From the NCBI GenBank assembly GCA_028673005.1, contig CM054116.1:34754854-34818853 (forward strand): a stretch of 64,000 nt of DNA. Direction: 5' to 3'. The DNA comes from Tanypteryx hageni (lineage: Eukaryota > Arthropoda > Insecta > Odonata > Petaluridae). The notes beneath the pieces are model-generated. The model ran no database searches. It saw only the letters and a program-made list of their open reading frames with translations, and was not told the DNA's origin. Positions 48,960 through 60,012 of this stretch are shown piece by piece (position 1 is the stretch's first letter; each line of letters starts with the position of its first letter). The position numbers were made by a program, and so were the translations under genes.

Positions 48960-49375
48960 CAACTGTGCTTAAATTTAATGTTGTATCACATCTAGAAGTA
49001 CAATAATATTTATATAATTGTTTAAATTTTAATAATTTTTAACGTCCGCAATAACTTCATGGAGATTTTCAATTGTTAATGTGCACTTTTATACCAAGCT
49101 CTAACTAACTGAAAATTTTCAGCTCCCTACCTCGTCCCCAAGTACCTAAACATTTATCTATTTGTTTAAACTTTAAGAATTTTTAACATCCGAATAAATT
49201 AATATATCAAAATTTCTATACTCCCTATTCGTTTATTTTACGAATCCTACCTTTACAAAAAATTTCAGCTTCGTAGCACATTCAAAAATACATCAACATT
49301 ACATATTTGTTTAATTTTTTACGAATTTTTAGCGACCGCACTATTTAACTTTTTTGAGATTTTCTATTTTTATAG
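48960..49375. repeat. Degenerate tandem repeat, about 145-bp period
   Basis: Three diverged copies share TTGTTTAAA(T/C)TTTAA.AATTTTTAACGTCCG-like cores near 49020, 49165 and 49310, each followed by an A/T-rich stretch; two are preceded by TTTCAGCT. No coding potential. Confidence 0.45.
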
Positions 49376-49899
49376 TTAAAAATAATTAGTAAACGTAAAC
49401 CAATAAAGAGAACTTATTGTTAGACTTTGCGACAAGATCACAATACGTATATGCTCAACTATGAAATAAATACTAATGGAAACGATAGAACAATTCCTAT
49501 AAGCAAGAAGGTAATTAATTGCAAAGCTAAAACTTCGGAAAGTTCTTAATTTTAACATTATAACTCAACTCATGACAAAGGTATAACAAAATACTACCAC
49601 GATAACTATCAACAAATTCATCATGCATCCAAAGGAGAATGGACAGCGACCAGGAGAAATTGAATCGAAAACTGATAGAAACGTCTAAGGCAGAAGAAAC
49701 AAAGGCGGAGCCATTATAATATCCATTTCAGTAAGTAAAATAAAAATACTGACATGAAGTGCCATTTTGAGAGGAATCGCATAAATGTTCAAAAGTAATC
49801 TTGGGGTAAGTATATAAAAGGAAGTTTTTGCAAAGAATGTGAAGGCTGAATTTTGTAATGTCTTGGAAGGAAAACGCATTTCAGCTCTGCACGTAAACG

Positions 49900-50390
49900 A
49901 CTTTTTACTTTCTCCATATACCTACAAAGTTTAGAGAAAGTATTGTTTTCATGAAAAAAATCGAATTCGAGATTTCAACGGAAATACATGTTTTAAGGTC
50001 CCCTGAACACGTTTCGACTATTTTCGCGATGATGTCTGTGTGTCTGTCTGTCTGTATGTGATAGATTTTTTTGTGGGAGCTCTAACTCAAAAACTATTAA
50101 TCAGGTCAACGCAAAATTTTATATTTAACATTTTTATAAAAGTTAGAAGACCTGATTAGTTTTTGGTAAAAATCGGTCTACCAGAAGTGGGTGTTTAATC
50201 TTGTCACTTACCCGTTATTTTGAAATATTTGCTTTAATATTTGCTAAATGTAAAAATGTACTGGAATAAAAGTTGTAGGAAATTTTATTTTCTACAATCT
50301 TTCTATGATACATTTTTCCATATAATGCATTATTTAAGAAATATCTTATATTTTTAGCTGCCACCACCACGCCACCTACCGAAGACTATT
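49900..50390 (+). repeat. Unclassified dispersed repeat, family B, copy 1
   Basis: Starts TTTTTACTTTCTCCATA, has AAAGTATTGTTTTCATGAAA, CGTTTCGACTATTTTCGCG, a GTCTGTCTGTCTG run, then AACTCAAAAACTATTAATCAG, and ends GCTGCCACCACCACGCCACCTACC...GACTATT. The same order is found inverted at 62994-63474, giving the boundaries. The outer end forms a hairpin (ACTTTCTC...GAGAAAGT). No open frame. Confidence 0.78.
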
Positions 50391-53300
50391 GTTAACAGTT
50401 GACGCTTAGTTACGTCTTAGTAACGCTCCTTTTTCTTTTCTTAATTGTCAACCGGAAGTAAATATTGACAACGATCCCAGAGCTAACAACATGTAATTTG
50501 CCATATAAATATGGAGAAAGTCATGTGTTGCCCACATCAGTTTATTTTCATTTTTATTCTGCAAATGGATCTGTGCGTTTACACTGCATTCACCTGTTAG
50601 TTTTAAATGGGACATCCGAAACTGAAAACGCTTCCTCAGATAACTTTTCAGCTTTACAGAATCTGCCTTCTTCCCCTTGTAATTTTACCAAAACAAAAAA
50701 ATAAAAATAAGTAGAACAACAGAACCTTAAAGATCGAAAAAAATGCGTATGTTGGCTAAAAAAGATCCAAAAGCTATGAAAGAATTCTTTATTTTAAGGA
50801 AACATTAACACCTTCCACTGCATCACAAGAGTTTCATGCGAAATGGACCTGAAACTTGGATCCAATTTTTTTATGAACTACGACAAGAGAATCCCGTAAT
50901 TTAAAAAAAATACGAAATTTAAACTTCTCTAGCGGGATAGCTAATCTACAAGAAATACAGCATTTAAAAAAAAAACAAGAAATGGCGAAGCGTTAGGCAA
51001 TGAGCGTTACGACAGGTTTTAGAAAAAGAACCGTGAACTTGACTTTGACCGATATACGGCGATGAGAATCAAGACAGCCAACTCGTGAATAAATAACGAT
51101 CTGACATCAGCCCTAACGCCTCAAGCTTATAAAATTATATACAGCGCAAAATGATATTTACGAAAAATCAATGGCGCCTTTAATAAAGCTAAAAATGAAA
51201 ACGTATCGTTAGTAGAGCAGAGAGTAGTCAACAGATGCACGAGTGCAGCGAATTGAAAGAGAATCGAAAGTTTTTTTTTCCTATTGATAGTAAGAGAAGT
51301 AAGGCATCGGAAAAGGGAAATTTTCCGGTGAAATTTTTTTAACGAGGATAGAATGACGACTGCGGACGAAGAGAGCTATTTTCGAGGTTAACGAGTGGTT
51401 CACAAAAACATGCACGACTCCTTCATTCGAAGCGCTTGCAAGCTGTGCTGGATGAAATACTTTCCAAATTACCTCTACCATATAGCGTGCCGAGTGCATC
51501 CAATTAGTAAACGTTCGACAACAGCGCCGACAAGACGATTTATATATTTTTTATGCATCTCTTGTGTGCTAGGACTTGATACTATAAGAGGAATTAGAAA
51601 GATTATTTCTGTAAGATAATTTGAAATGAAGTCTTCGGCGAGAAGAAGGAGACTTTCTTTATTACAGATTTCAGGAAGAGAAATTTCGTTTCCAATAGGT
51701 AACAAGTGAAGTATTACCCCTGAACATGGTTAAAATTAGCGCGTTTTTTTATTTTTTTTATGTGGTCATACCGCCATATATTCGGTCAATAGACTCTCGT
51801 CTGTAAGTGGTATCAATGTGGAAATGTACGCTCAAAACTTCAGCTTTTCATCTTTCATACCTTCGGAGATATTTTTTTTTTAATTTAAGGGACTCCAATC
51901 CGACTCAATATATATTTCCAAGCTCTAATCTAAAGAAAAACAAATGGCAGCAATAGATAAATTTACATTCCAAGTTTCAGCTCTCTGTCGTTTACGATTT
52001 AGTCACAATTTCAACTCAAGCAAGTGCACAGACGGAAGGACGGGCAGACAGACACACACCAAAATGAAAGTATAAGCGCATTTTTTAAACGCGCTAAAAT
52101 GGTGAAATATTCGCAAAAGAGGAACAATACCAACTTCATGGCATTTCAAGAGAAGTTAATGTCACATTACAAACAATCGCATCGTACGATAAGAGACGGT
52201 CAAACGCGACGGATCTCAAACCACAGCTTTGTGGATAAATTGAATCACTTATTATCACACAACTCGTGCCAAAGCAATCGATAGATCCTCTCCATCGTAA
52301 GATATTTACGAGTCAGCAGCATTTCCAGGTAAGCCAATTGGATGAAACCAGAAAAGGAAAACCGGTTTAACCAAAATCAGACTTTGAAAACAGTTCAAGG
52401 GGAAAATTACAAAATTTGTTTCAAACTCACATCATCTATGACTAAGGTTTACTAAAACAGTTGAGGAAGAAAAGGCCCATTTGAGGCCTCGGGATGTTGC
52501 GTGTTCCCTTGGCCCTTCATCCCCAAGCAATACGCATCTCTAGCGACCCCTATCCTGGAGCAATACACATACCACTTAATACCATTTTAACATACGCGTC
52601 ACGCAATACACATTCGTGGAAAGCTGGGGAAATCTCAAACTGATTGAAGCACGGAATGGTGCCAAAGGGGTGCTATTTTTAAGTTGGCTACATATGGACT
52701 GTTCAGTTGCTAAACAGTGTCAATTTTTTTCAATAAAATTTTACTTTTCTTAACTGTGGATAATCTCTTCATTTTAAATCCTTGTGATAAGGATAGATAA
52801 ATATCTGTTTAATTAAAAGAATTTTTCTATTGCAATTTTAAGGGAATTGTATGTTTATTTAACAAACCATTAAATATCTCTGATTTACATTTTACTGACC
52901 TGTCTGTTTAGCATCTGAACGGTTCATATTTTTATAAATGTCTCCTAGTCTTTTTCTTGAAGTAAAAATTAGAAATAGATGTATCTTACTGAACAACATG
53001 AATGACTGAAAGCAACGCTTCGAAATATTTGTTTTGGCCGATGAACTAGCGGGTGATGAAGCCAACGGCGAAATATTTAGGAAGATGATATATATCTCAG
53101 GTCCCAATCTTGTCAATTGGACCGAAAATTTGATTTCATTTTACTCTTTTCTGTAATTCAAAATTTATAAAATGAAAAATACCTGCTACTGGTTATTCGA
53201 TCGAAAACAAAAATGATAAAGATGTATTATGACAAGATAGAAACCACGAGGGAAAGCAAAAGAGAAAAGGACACCTAACTGTACCTTATAAAGGCTACTG

Positions 53301-53942
53301 CTGATAAACAAGAAATCGAAAACGCATGCAGCGCACCTACCAAAGAAAGTAGGGCCATCACGCGCAGAAGACTTAAGTAGGATAAAAACTAACAAATTCA
53401 CCGATAGAGCTTCTTAAACGATAACAAATGTATTTTTACAAAGTACAAGGAAGAAACTCTTATAATTGGAAGATCACACATATCGTCGTTTGAATCCTAG
53501 ATTTTTGCTTACATTTAAAACTAGCCTCTCGTTTTTGGCCAGCATACCATTACCATAAACCCATTTTTACAGTGGGCCTACATTCACGAAAACTACTAAT
53601 TTACAAGGGAAAAATATTTCGATTCCAATATCAGCACCGATAATCCACACCAATTTATTTGCTAAAAGCTGATGAATGGAAACGTTTTTGAACACCAGAT
53701 TGTGCAGAGAAAAATAATAACGTATCCGTTCTAAGTAATTTTCAAACTGATTTGTAGTCAAGTCTATGCAATTGTCACCGTGCCAAAATGTAAAACCGCG
53801 GCATAATCCCTATAATTATGTTAATATTGATGGTCGTCACTTTTACACCTGGAGACTTCTCTTCACAAATCTACAAACTAAACCTCTCTCCCAATCTGCC
53901 AACAATAATTCCCAGCGCATTCAATCACATTTTTTTCTATTC
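50391..53942. other. Intergenic sequence, no gene seen
   Basis: AT-rich. 51.7-52.06 kb has repeat-like features (CCAAGTTTCAGCTCTC followed by CAGACGGA..GACGGGCAGACAGACAC) similar to other noncoding dispersed repeats in this window. No supportable gene. Confidence 0.35.
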
Positions 53943-54224
53943 CAGGGCTCTTCAACCGTTTTAAAGCTGAGGTACTCCTTAAATCATTTTTAATAGGACA
54001 TTTTTAAAAGAATAACGAAATGAATAACTTTTACATTAAGTCAAATAACTCATAACGATAAGCTTAAAATTCACTTTTCTTTTTCATGACGTTATTCTTA
54101 GTCGTAACATCGCAACTTTTGATTACGAAGTCATGCATGGAAAACCAAGTAAGAAGGAAAATTATAATCTTTTACACTTTCGCATGTCCCTAGGGTTACG
54201 CATGCCCCCGATTTAAAATCCCTG
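53943..54224. mobile_element. hAT-like MITE (282 bp)
   Basis: Begins CAGGGCTCTTCAACCG and ends TTTAAAATCCCTG, with CAGGG/CCCTG ends and a TTTAAA pair near both ends. Flanks TTCTATTC (53935-53942) and CTCCATTC (54225-54232) agree at 6 of 8. Terminal repeats are worn. Confidence 0.6.
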
Positions 54225-56260
54225 CTCCATTCCAAACCCATTACCCATCTCCACCCATTCTTCATTCATCTCTTTCAGCATTCCTTTCTTCTCAAAATCT
54301 TCCCAAACTCTGGTCTTCAGACTCTCTTTCCTAGCAATGTTTACTACAACCTCGTCTTGTTCTATCTATATCTAACAAATATTTTTTTATCTCATGTAAC
54401 AAATAAATCTCAAAAAAATATCGAAAATATCTATACTCCTCAAATCTGAGGTTAATTGAATACTGCGCCGAATATCGATTTAAAGAAACCATAATTTATA
54501 AAATTAATTAGCAGTGACGTTAAAAGATTAATCAACTTTGATCTCACACCAATTATAGGCTATGATTAGCTTAGAAAAGATTTCTTGTGTATTTTTTGCA
54601 GACTCGCTTACAATTTCAAAAAACCTAGCTGGTAACAAACATTCGTCGAAACAAGTTTTATGTTAATAACAGTAATTTTTAAAAGAAAATTGAAGCACGA
54701 AACAAGAAAGTAGAACGCTACAAAAAGTGAAATCTTCAAGTCCTTTTTACAGGATTCAAGGTCGAGCGATTTTCGAAAAACAATTTTTCAGATTAGCAGC
54801 AGATGAACGTTCAGCAAAACGTGCTCGGACGAAACGCCCCCTCGCGGGCGGGTTTCGAAAATTATATTTCGTGCCTTTAAACCGGCGAAAATTGAAACAT
54901 GACCGAGAGGGAGAAAGATTATCCTGAAATCGTCAGTCTATAATGAATCCGGAGAGAGAAAGGCCCAAAAAAAAGCAAGACGGATATTCACCGAGAGCTG
55001 GTCATTTCACGTGAGATCGGGAGCGACGCAAAACCGCTGCACACGACCGGAGAGGAAACGAGAAAGGGCGCGTGGCACGTACTTCCGTGAGCGAAGGGGT
55101 GAGGAAGGTAGAGGGGGATGAGGGAGCGCGAATTCACGCGACGACCTCACTTTTCGAGGAAGAAAATATCAGATTAATCAGCCCATCTCGCCACTTCCAA
55201 ACCTCAGAGGGGATAAAAAGAGAAGAGATCGGAAATCCGAAAGGGATGAGAAATCGAAATTTTTCATTGAGGCAGTTTAGCCGCTCCAACCCCGTCGCGG
55301 GTTTTTCGTGGAAAGAGGGTGGGAGGATGGGTGAGGGGAGAATCAAATCTGGGGCGGGTTCGAACGAAAGGGACTGAGTCTTCGGAGGAGAGGAGTCCAA
55401 AAGGAGGGAGAGAGGGGGTCGGGAGGGGGAAGAGAAGAAGGGATAAGGGCGAAGGGAGGGGACATCTGGCGAATGCTCGTCCGCCTCCGCGGCACTCGCA
55501 GCGCGGAGATTGTAGGTCGAGCGCCCCGGCGCCTCCTACTCCGTGCTCCCACCTCTTTTTGCTCCCTTGATCTCCGACTTCGGAAGTTCCGGCCGAACGA
55601 GTGAGTCAGGTGCGCGGGCGGAGAAGGGAGATGGACGACGAGGGCAGTGTAAGGTGAGAGGATGGGCGGGGAGTCCGCGAGAGGTTCGATCCGCCCTCGG
55701 CGGCTGAGGTAAGCGGCGAAGGAAAGGGCGGCTCGAAATTGAATTAGGATTCGTCTCTCACGGGAAAGGATTATAAAGCCACTTGTACCATCAAGAACGG
55801 GATTTTTTCCGATGAACAATGTGTGATGTTCATAAAGAGACATTCGGGCCAAACCTAATTACAAGTTTAACCATCGCGGAAACGAGCGAATCCAAGTTAA
55901 ATATTTCGAAATTATAAAACAGGGGAACGGAAGAACAACGTATCGATCCACATATAAAATATGTAAAAAAATATTTCATTTTTTACTGCCATTACATCAT
56001 AGAAATTTTTAAAAACATACCTTCGCCAGCCGTACTCTGAACTTCCACATTAAGTTTAACGCCTCGAACTAGTGTTTCCCGGCATTGGAAAAGTCAAGAC
56101 CAAAATTACGCGCCGCAGTACCCATACGAAATAGAGCGACTAAAGAGAAAATGTGAATAATGGAATTACAAAATGAGAAATATCTTAAATAAATAAAACG
56201 CTTACATAAATTATTTCTGAACCAGTAAGTTCGAAAACGCTTATCTTCCATCGTCTACAA
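54225..56260. other. Intergenic sequence with a GC-rich island at 54.9-55.8 kb
   Basis: The island is purine-rich on the + strand and gives overlapping artefactual frames on both strands. GGCTGAG|GTAAGC near 55704 would be a good + strand splice donor, so a noncoding first exon is conceivable, but no partner exon was found. Confidence 0.35.
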
Positions 56261-56562
56261 CAGGGGTGTCCAACCTACGTTCCGCGAGCCGAGTGCGGCC
56301 TGCGAAGCTACGATGAAAAAGCAATCCGAAAAATTTTAACCATAAATTCACATATTTTTATGAAAATTTTGACAGAAAAAGTTTTAATATTGAAAAATTA
56401 ACCATAAAAACCTTATTTAGACTTGACTTTCACTTATATGGCACCGCAGAATAAATAGGCAATTTTCGATTTAAAATGTAATACGGCCCGCCGAAGAATT
56501 AGCAACTTCAAAGAATTCGCAACCAACCGTGCGGCCTGCCATGCATAGGTAGAACAACACTG
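56261..56562. mobile_element. Probable hAT-like MITE
   Basis: Left end CAGGGGTGTCCAACCTACG is a typical hAT-type terminus; the right end AGGTAGAACAACACTG is its worn inverted partner. GCGGCC(T)GC motifs lie just inside both ends. No clear target duplication. Confidence 0.55.
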
Positions 56563-57503
56563 CACAATAACACTTTTAACAAATGGTCTAACGCATGTAA
56601 CACAGGAATTCCCAACCACTTCAACGGGGATAAAGTCTAAAATTCATCCATTAAGTGCGAATGCAATGGACAGCATACGAAGTAAATCGACGTCAAAATC
56701 TGAAAGCGATTACCACCACTTCATGCACGCCATCCTATAAATACGTTTCTCCAATGAAAACTTTCATTTGTTCGTTTTTTAAATGGCACATTGTTAACTT
56801 CCTACGCGTGCAAGACGCCACTGTCCTCGGGCAACAAGCCGATGCGCGGTTATTTTCCGCCATTGTTTCCATCTGCGAAGAGGAAACAAGACATATGGAT
56901 AAGAATGGGCTTTTCATACTTGCCGAGCCATCATTGTAAAGCATCTTTAAATAGACGCAAAAGAAACAATCCCCGGATGACACAGAAACAAACTGCTGTG
57001 ACAGGACATAGAAAACTGTTCACGTCGTCACAAGGAAGGGAAATGCCTTTCTTCTGAAAGTCGATTTTATTGAATCGAGAAATTATGAAAAGCTGTTTAT
57101 TTTTTTAAAAAGAGCTCTGATAAAAGGATTCTTTCAGTGGAAATCTATTCAATTCAAAATTGCCACTTATTCTCACCCACAAAAATTGTTCTCGATGTGC
57201 AAATATTAAAGACAAAAGGATGTATAACAAGAGGTGGATTGTTTTTTAGACCAGTGTTCGACCTTTTTTTGGTGATGGGTTTTGGAAAATGCGACGAGTC
57301 GATAAAAAAATTTGAATGAAAAGAAAAATAAAACCAGAATTTTTCTATAAATTATATTTACCAATTGAATTATTCTTGTATTTTCAAAACAAACCCTTCG
57401 TTTAGTTTATAATATTCAGGTCCGACGAGAGTGGAGGGAGTCTACAGTATCCGGGCCCGCAATTCTTCAAGGGGACCGGCCGAATATACCGGTATGTTGT
57501 ATA
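56563..57503. other. Intergenic sequence, no gene seen
   Basis: A + strand frame at 56655-56939 (94 aa) has no domain I recognise and no gene context. Remaining sequence is AT-rich. Confidence 0.3.
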
Positions 57504-57511
57504 CTTGTATT

Positions 57512-57812
57512 CAGAGGCGGCCCGTGGAATTTTTGAGCCCCGGGCCAGATAGCGCTCCAGCGCCCCCATTCGTTAATGTTGGTTGAGTTATTTACAAAGT
57601 ATATGTTACTTTATTCATTGCATTGTAAAAATTATTGATAATGATAAATTAAAAGGAATGCCATCAATATTCTAGCCTATTCCTCGATATAAATTGATAT
57701 AAAATATTTATTCACTTGCAAGTAACGCATGAATAAATGATGGGGATAGCGCCCCCAAAACTTTGGTGCCCCGGACAGCCACCCGGCTCGTCCGTAGCTC
57801 GGGCCGACCCCG
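57512..57812. mobile_element. hAT-like MITE with perfect 8-bp TSD (301 bp)
   Basis: Starts CAGAGGCGGCCCG and ends CGGGCCGACCCCG, inverted repeats with few mismatches. Perfect flanking octamers CTTGTATT at 57504-57511 and 57813-57820 fix the boundaries. Subterminal GGCGCC/GCGCCCC blocks occur on both sides around an AT-rich noncoding core. Confidence 0.88.
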
Positions 57813-57820
57813 CTTGTATT

Positions 57821-58207
57821 GTTGACAAAGTGTATGTGCGGGGAAATACGTCAACAAAAACTAGAGTGGCCGGAAATAGACATCTCAGTGGTTTCCTAGT
57901 ATTCCTGATGTTACTATTCATTTATTAAGGTCATTTATACGATATAAATATGTACTATGTATTCAATATTTTAGTGCAACCAGCATACATTATATGGACA
58001 TGATTTCAAGACGTTTAATTGGGATTGACAATAAAGGTAAGTAATCACTAGCTACCTATTTATATCCTTAGTTATATTTAATTAAGCAACAATACTTTTA
58101 TTGATAACTAGTTGAAAGTACCCGGCGATGCCTGGGCTACGCCAGACGTCTTCGGTGAATAAAATTATGTCATATGGTAACGCAATCATTTCAACTTTTG
58201 CGCATTT
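57821..58207. other. Intergenic sequence
   Basis: AT-rich. AAAGTACCCGGCGATGCCTGGGCTACGCC near 58117-58145 is an isolated GC-rich motif of repeat type. No gene. Confidence 0.3.
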
Positions 58208-58427
58208 TTTCATGTTCATAAAAACAATACTTTCCCCTATACTACATATGGAGAAAGTAAAAATCCTATCACATAAAGACAGACACACCGACAGACACAG
58301 ACATCATCGCAAAAATAGTCAAAACGTGTTCAGGGGACCTCAAAACGTGTATTTCCGTTGAAATCTCGAATTCGAATTTTTTCATGAAAACAATACTTAT
58401 ACTACGTATATGGAGAAAGTAAAAACT
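58208..58427 (-). repeat. Dispersed repeat, family B, truncated double-ended copy
   Basis: Two copies of the family B terminus (TTTTTCATG...AAAACAATACTT...TATGGAGAAAGTAAAAA) lie in the same orientation at 58208-58263 and 58377-58427. Between them are the family's GACAGACACAGACATCATCGC and CGTGTTCAGGGGACCTC stretches. The interior and other end are missing, so one copy end is nested next to or inside another. Confidence 0.72.
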
Positions 58428-59153
58428 AATTCTGAGATGACTCTGATATCTATGAATTGGGCCGGGAGTGTCCATGGAGGTCTGGAGGGAACGGGAGCAT
58501 ATGTGAGAGTAATAGGATTTTGAGTTCAACAACGCAATCGGTTGGCAAGGCGACTTCTTAAAAACGCAAAATTTTGTAAAAAATATGATATAAAAACGTT
58601 AAATTCGAGAGATTTCGATTCGAAGGCGATAAAAGACGATAAGAATAAGAAATTATTGTCATTTTTCTTTAATACAGTCTTAGTCCGGAGATCAAAGGTC
58701 AAATATGTGAATTTTAATAAGCAAAAGAAAATAAGCTTGCAGGTCGAAATATCGATTTCTCCATGCTATCTTATGGGGAATAAAAATCATTCTCAGGAAT
58801 CGAACCCGGGTCGATTTTGGAAAAAAAATTCGTAAATGGCTTTTACTTTAAGAATCGAACATTCCTACAAAATTTCAATCTTCTAGCTACTCGGCAAGTT
58901 TGTTAAAAATAGCATTACAGTTCCGCTTTCCCACCGACGACGACGGTCATTTTTATTATATATTAGATTACTGATAAGTTAAATACCGTATTTACTCCTG
59001 TACTCGTTATATATATGTTTCATTTTTGTTATATTCATTAAATTGTTTTGGCTGTTTAACATTAACACGTTATTTATTCAATATATATAGTAATTTTTTT
59101 CAGAAATGACTTGTTGCTTTTTAACCCTCATATCTACATGCGGACACACACAA

Positions 59154-59159
<6 letters not shown>
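58428..59159. other. Intergenic sequence, no gene seen
   Basis: AT-rich. An isolated tRNA B-box-like GGGTTCGATTCC occurs on the - strand near 58796-58812 without an A box. Confidence 0.3.

Positions 59160-59214
<55 letters not shown>
59160..59214. repeat. (AT)n microsatellite
   Basis: AT dinucleotide run of 55 bp, followed by a short CA run. Confidence 0.95.
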
Positions 59215-59222
<8 letters not shown>

Positions 59223-59528
59223 AGGCCGCGTTAGCTCTCGACGCCGCTGATAATATTCAGAGAAGTGTGCGTAACTTTGAAAGTTTGACTGCGTTTATCC
59301 GTGCGTGTGTTTTCCTTTTCAAATTTTTAGTTTGTAGTAGCTTGTTAGTTTAGTTTACAATTTTCAGAGAAGTTCGCGTGACTTTGAGAGTTTAATTGCG
59401 TCTGTGCGTGCGTGTTTTCCTTTTCATAATTTAAGCTTGTAGCTGTTTGTTTGAAAACAGGTCCCAGGGAGGTCATCGTCCTGCAAACCTGAAAGTAACG
59501 TAGACCCTTTTTTTCCTTTCTAATCCTT

Positions 59529-59694
59529 GGAATTGATGGAATAAAGTGATCCGAAGATCCTATGCAGACAGGCATAAGCTGTAAAGTTGAGAATAATTTT
59601 GAGGCGAGAAAAAAGTCTGCTATGACCGGGAATCGAACTCAGGTCTTCCACTTGCCGGGCGGATATTCTACCACTGAACTATCGTAGCAGATCA
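59529..59694 (-). mobile_element. tRNA-Gly-like SINE, copy 1
   Basis: On the - strand, 59688 down to 59619 folds like a tRNA. The acceptor arm is GCTACGA/TCATAGC (6 of 7 paired), the A box is TAGTTCAGTGGTAGAAT, and the B box is GAGTTCGATTCCC. It resembles insect tRNA-Gly more than others, but the anticodon loop CCGGCAA and a poor T stem make it a tRNA-derived head, not a gene. The body continues to 59529 (79-bp block 59529-59607), which recurs at 59835-59913. Confidence 0.72.
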
Positions 59695-59834
59695 ATTTTC
59701 TCGTTTCTGAATGCGGATGTATTCTTGGTTGGGACGGAACTAGCCAAGCTAGTATCAAACTGCCCCAACGGATGTCCTCGAAGAGATACATCGAAGAAAA
59801 CTCTTCCCTCTCAAATGGTGAGATTGCCAAGCAA

Positions 59835-60012
59835 GGAATTGATGGAATAAAGTGATCCGAAAATCCTATGCAGAAAGGCATAAACTGTAAAGTTGGGAAT
59901 AATTTTGAGACGATAGTTCAGTGGTAAAATATCCTCCCGGCAAGTGGAAGACCCGAGTTCGATTCCCGGTCATAGCAGACTTTTTTCTCGTCTCAAAATT
60001 ATTCCCAACTTT
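59835..60012 (+). mobile_element. tRNA-Gly-like SINE, copy 2 with inverted head
   Basis: The 79-bp body block (59835-59913, same orientation as in copy 1) is followed by the tRNA-like head in the opposite orientation (59914-59978; A box TAGTTCAGTGG, B box GAGTTCGATTCCC) and then a reverse copy of the end of the body. Arms 59889-59913 and 59988-60012 are a perfect 25-bp inverted repeat enclosing the head, so the segment can form a cruciform or, if transcribed, a long hairpin. It is not a functional tRNA gene because its 5' acceptor strand is replaced. Confidence 0.75.

Noticed and set aside
56655..56939. 94-aa + strand open frame
   Set aside because: No recognised domain, no promoter or splice context; could be a decayed transposon piece but nothing shows which.
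58790..58815. tRNA-like B box on the - strand
   Set aside because: No A box or cloverleaf partner within tRNA distance.
59619..59688. tRNA-Gly gene on the - strand
   Set aside because: Acceptor arm pairs well but the anticodon loop (CCGGCAA, GGC instead of a Gly anticodon) and T stem are wrong, and its flanking sequence is a repeat; better seen as a SINE head.
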